Source: JADJNW01 sp964517175
GTDB lineage: Bacteria > Bacteroidota > Bacteroidia > Chitinophagales > Saprospiraceae
Reading direction: 5' to 3'
DNA: 6,186 nucleotides
Assembly: GCA_964517175.1 (NCBI GenBank)
Contig: CAZFBU010000207.1
Span: 1-6,186, forward strand
Part shown: positions 6,046 through 6,186 of the stretch, piece after piece
Position numbering within the stretch: position 1 is the first letter of the stretch
Layout: each line of letters starts with the position of its first letter
The notes under the pieces: model-generated
Told to the model about the DNA's origin: nothing
The model's input: the letters and a program-made list of their open reading frames with translations, nothing else
The model's database searches: none
Program-made: the position numbers and the translations under genes

Positions 6046-6186
6046 CTTCAGGTGTAATTCCCCCCTTTCCAAAGTATAATTGAACTATACCTACCACCTC
6101 CCCAAACTATATATCCTGCATAGTTTAACTACCTTTCAGGATACCCCAAATTATAGTCCAAACATAGTTTACCCCCTTCCAGAATA

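Larger units (their letters stand above)
5941..6186. repeat. Degenerate tandem array: 110-bp higher-order unit made of 11-bp modules (continues past window)
   Basis: Two full units (5941-6050 and 6051-6160) and the start of a third (6161-6186) line up without any gap at a 110-bp shift, about 70% identical by eye. ATACCCCAAA recurs unchanged at 6031-6040 and 6141-6150. Each unit splits into ten 11-bp modules. T modules resemble cATAGTTTA or ACTATAnnTCA. C modules resemble CCCCCTTCCAA or TACCTCCCCAA. The order is T-C-T-T-C-T-T-C-C-T in both units. Spacings between TATA-like cores are multiples of 11 (22, 11, 33). Base use is strongly skewed: about 31% C against 9% G on the plus strand. Stops fall in the frames and neither 11 nor 110 is a multiple of 3, so it is not coding. 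I do not recognise the family. The 28 bp before it (5913-5940) show no feature. Confidence 0.85.

Noticed and set aside
5952..6176. Canonical G-quadruplex on the minus strand
   Set aside because: Runs of four or more G are separated by 10-40 nt, far beyond the usual loop limit.
5941..6186. CRISPR array
   Set aside because: There are no identical repeats of 25-40 bp separated by unique spacers. The repetition is degenerate and continuous, and no cas gene is present.

Overview
The window reads as a chromosomal segment of a Bacteroidota bacterium. Four things point there: a SprB-type PKD-like repeat joined to an OmpA domain, several copies of the TAnnTTTG -7 promoter element of that phylum just upstream of genes, no Shine-Dalgarno sequences at the starts, and the style of the proteins. 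Placement near Saprospiraceae/Lewinella-type lineages is an impression from the protein sequences and was not tested. Nothing inside the genes suggests recent transfer or decay. All complete genes have normal family lengths and keep their key residues.

Layout. Positions 1-588 (+) hold the 3' end of a large surface or periplasmic protein, one SprB-like repeat followed by a C-terminal OmpA peptidoglycan-binding domain. Its stop lies 2 bp from the stop of a convergent two-gene biotin operon on the minus strand. That operon is bioF (about 2334 to 1225) followed by bioD (1232 to 591), which overlap by 8 bp. A short divergent promoter region (2335-2408) carries a perfect 15-bp palindrome and separates bioF from a plus-strand DUF72 (YecE-like) gene (2409-3323). 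Next is ppk1, polyphosphate kinase 1 (3371-5479, GTG start), with its own candidate promoter. After ppk1 come two tRNA genes, tRNA-Gly(GCC) and tRNA-Leu(UAA), each followed by a clear intrinsic terminator.

The last ~245 bp (5941-6186, running off the edge) are non-coding and very unusual. They form a degenerate tandem array with an exact 110-bp higher-order period, built from ten 11-bp modules. The modules are of two kinds, TATAG/CTATA-rich and C-run-rich, and occur in the same order in both units. The array is strongly G-poor on the plus strand and contains inverted TATAGTTT/AAACTATA pairs. This is the one part of the window not explained by known gene families.

Functionally, the genes are mostly independent housekeeping functions: cell-envelope anchoring, the middle and late steps of biotin synthesis (BioF then BioD; BioA and BioB are not in view), polyphosphate synthesis and translation. 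I see no defence system, prophage, insertion sequence or CRISPR array.
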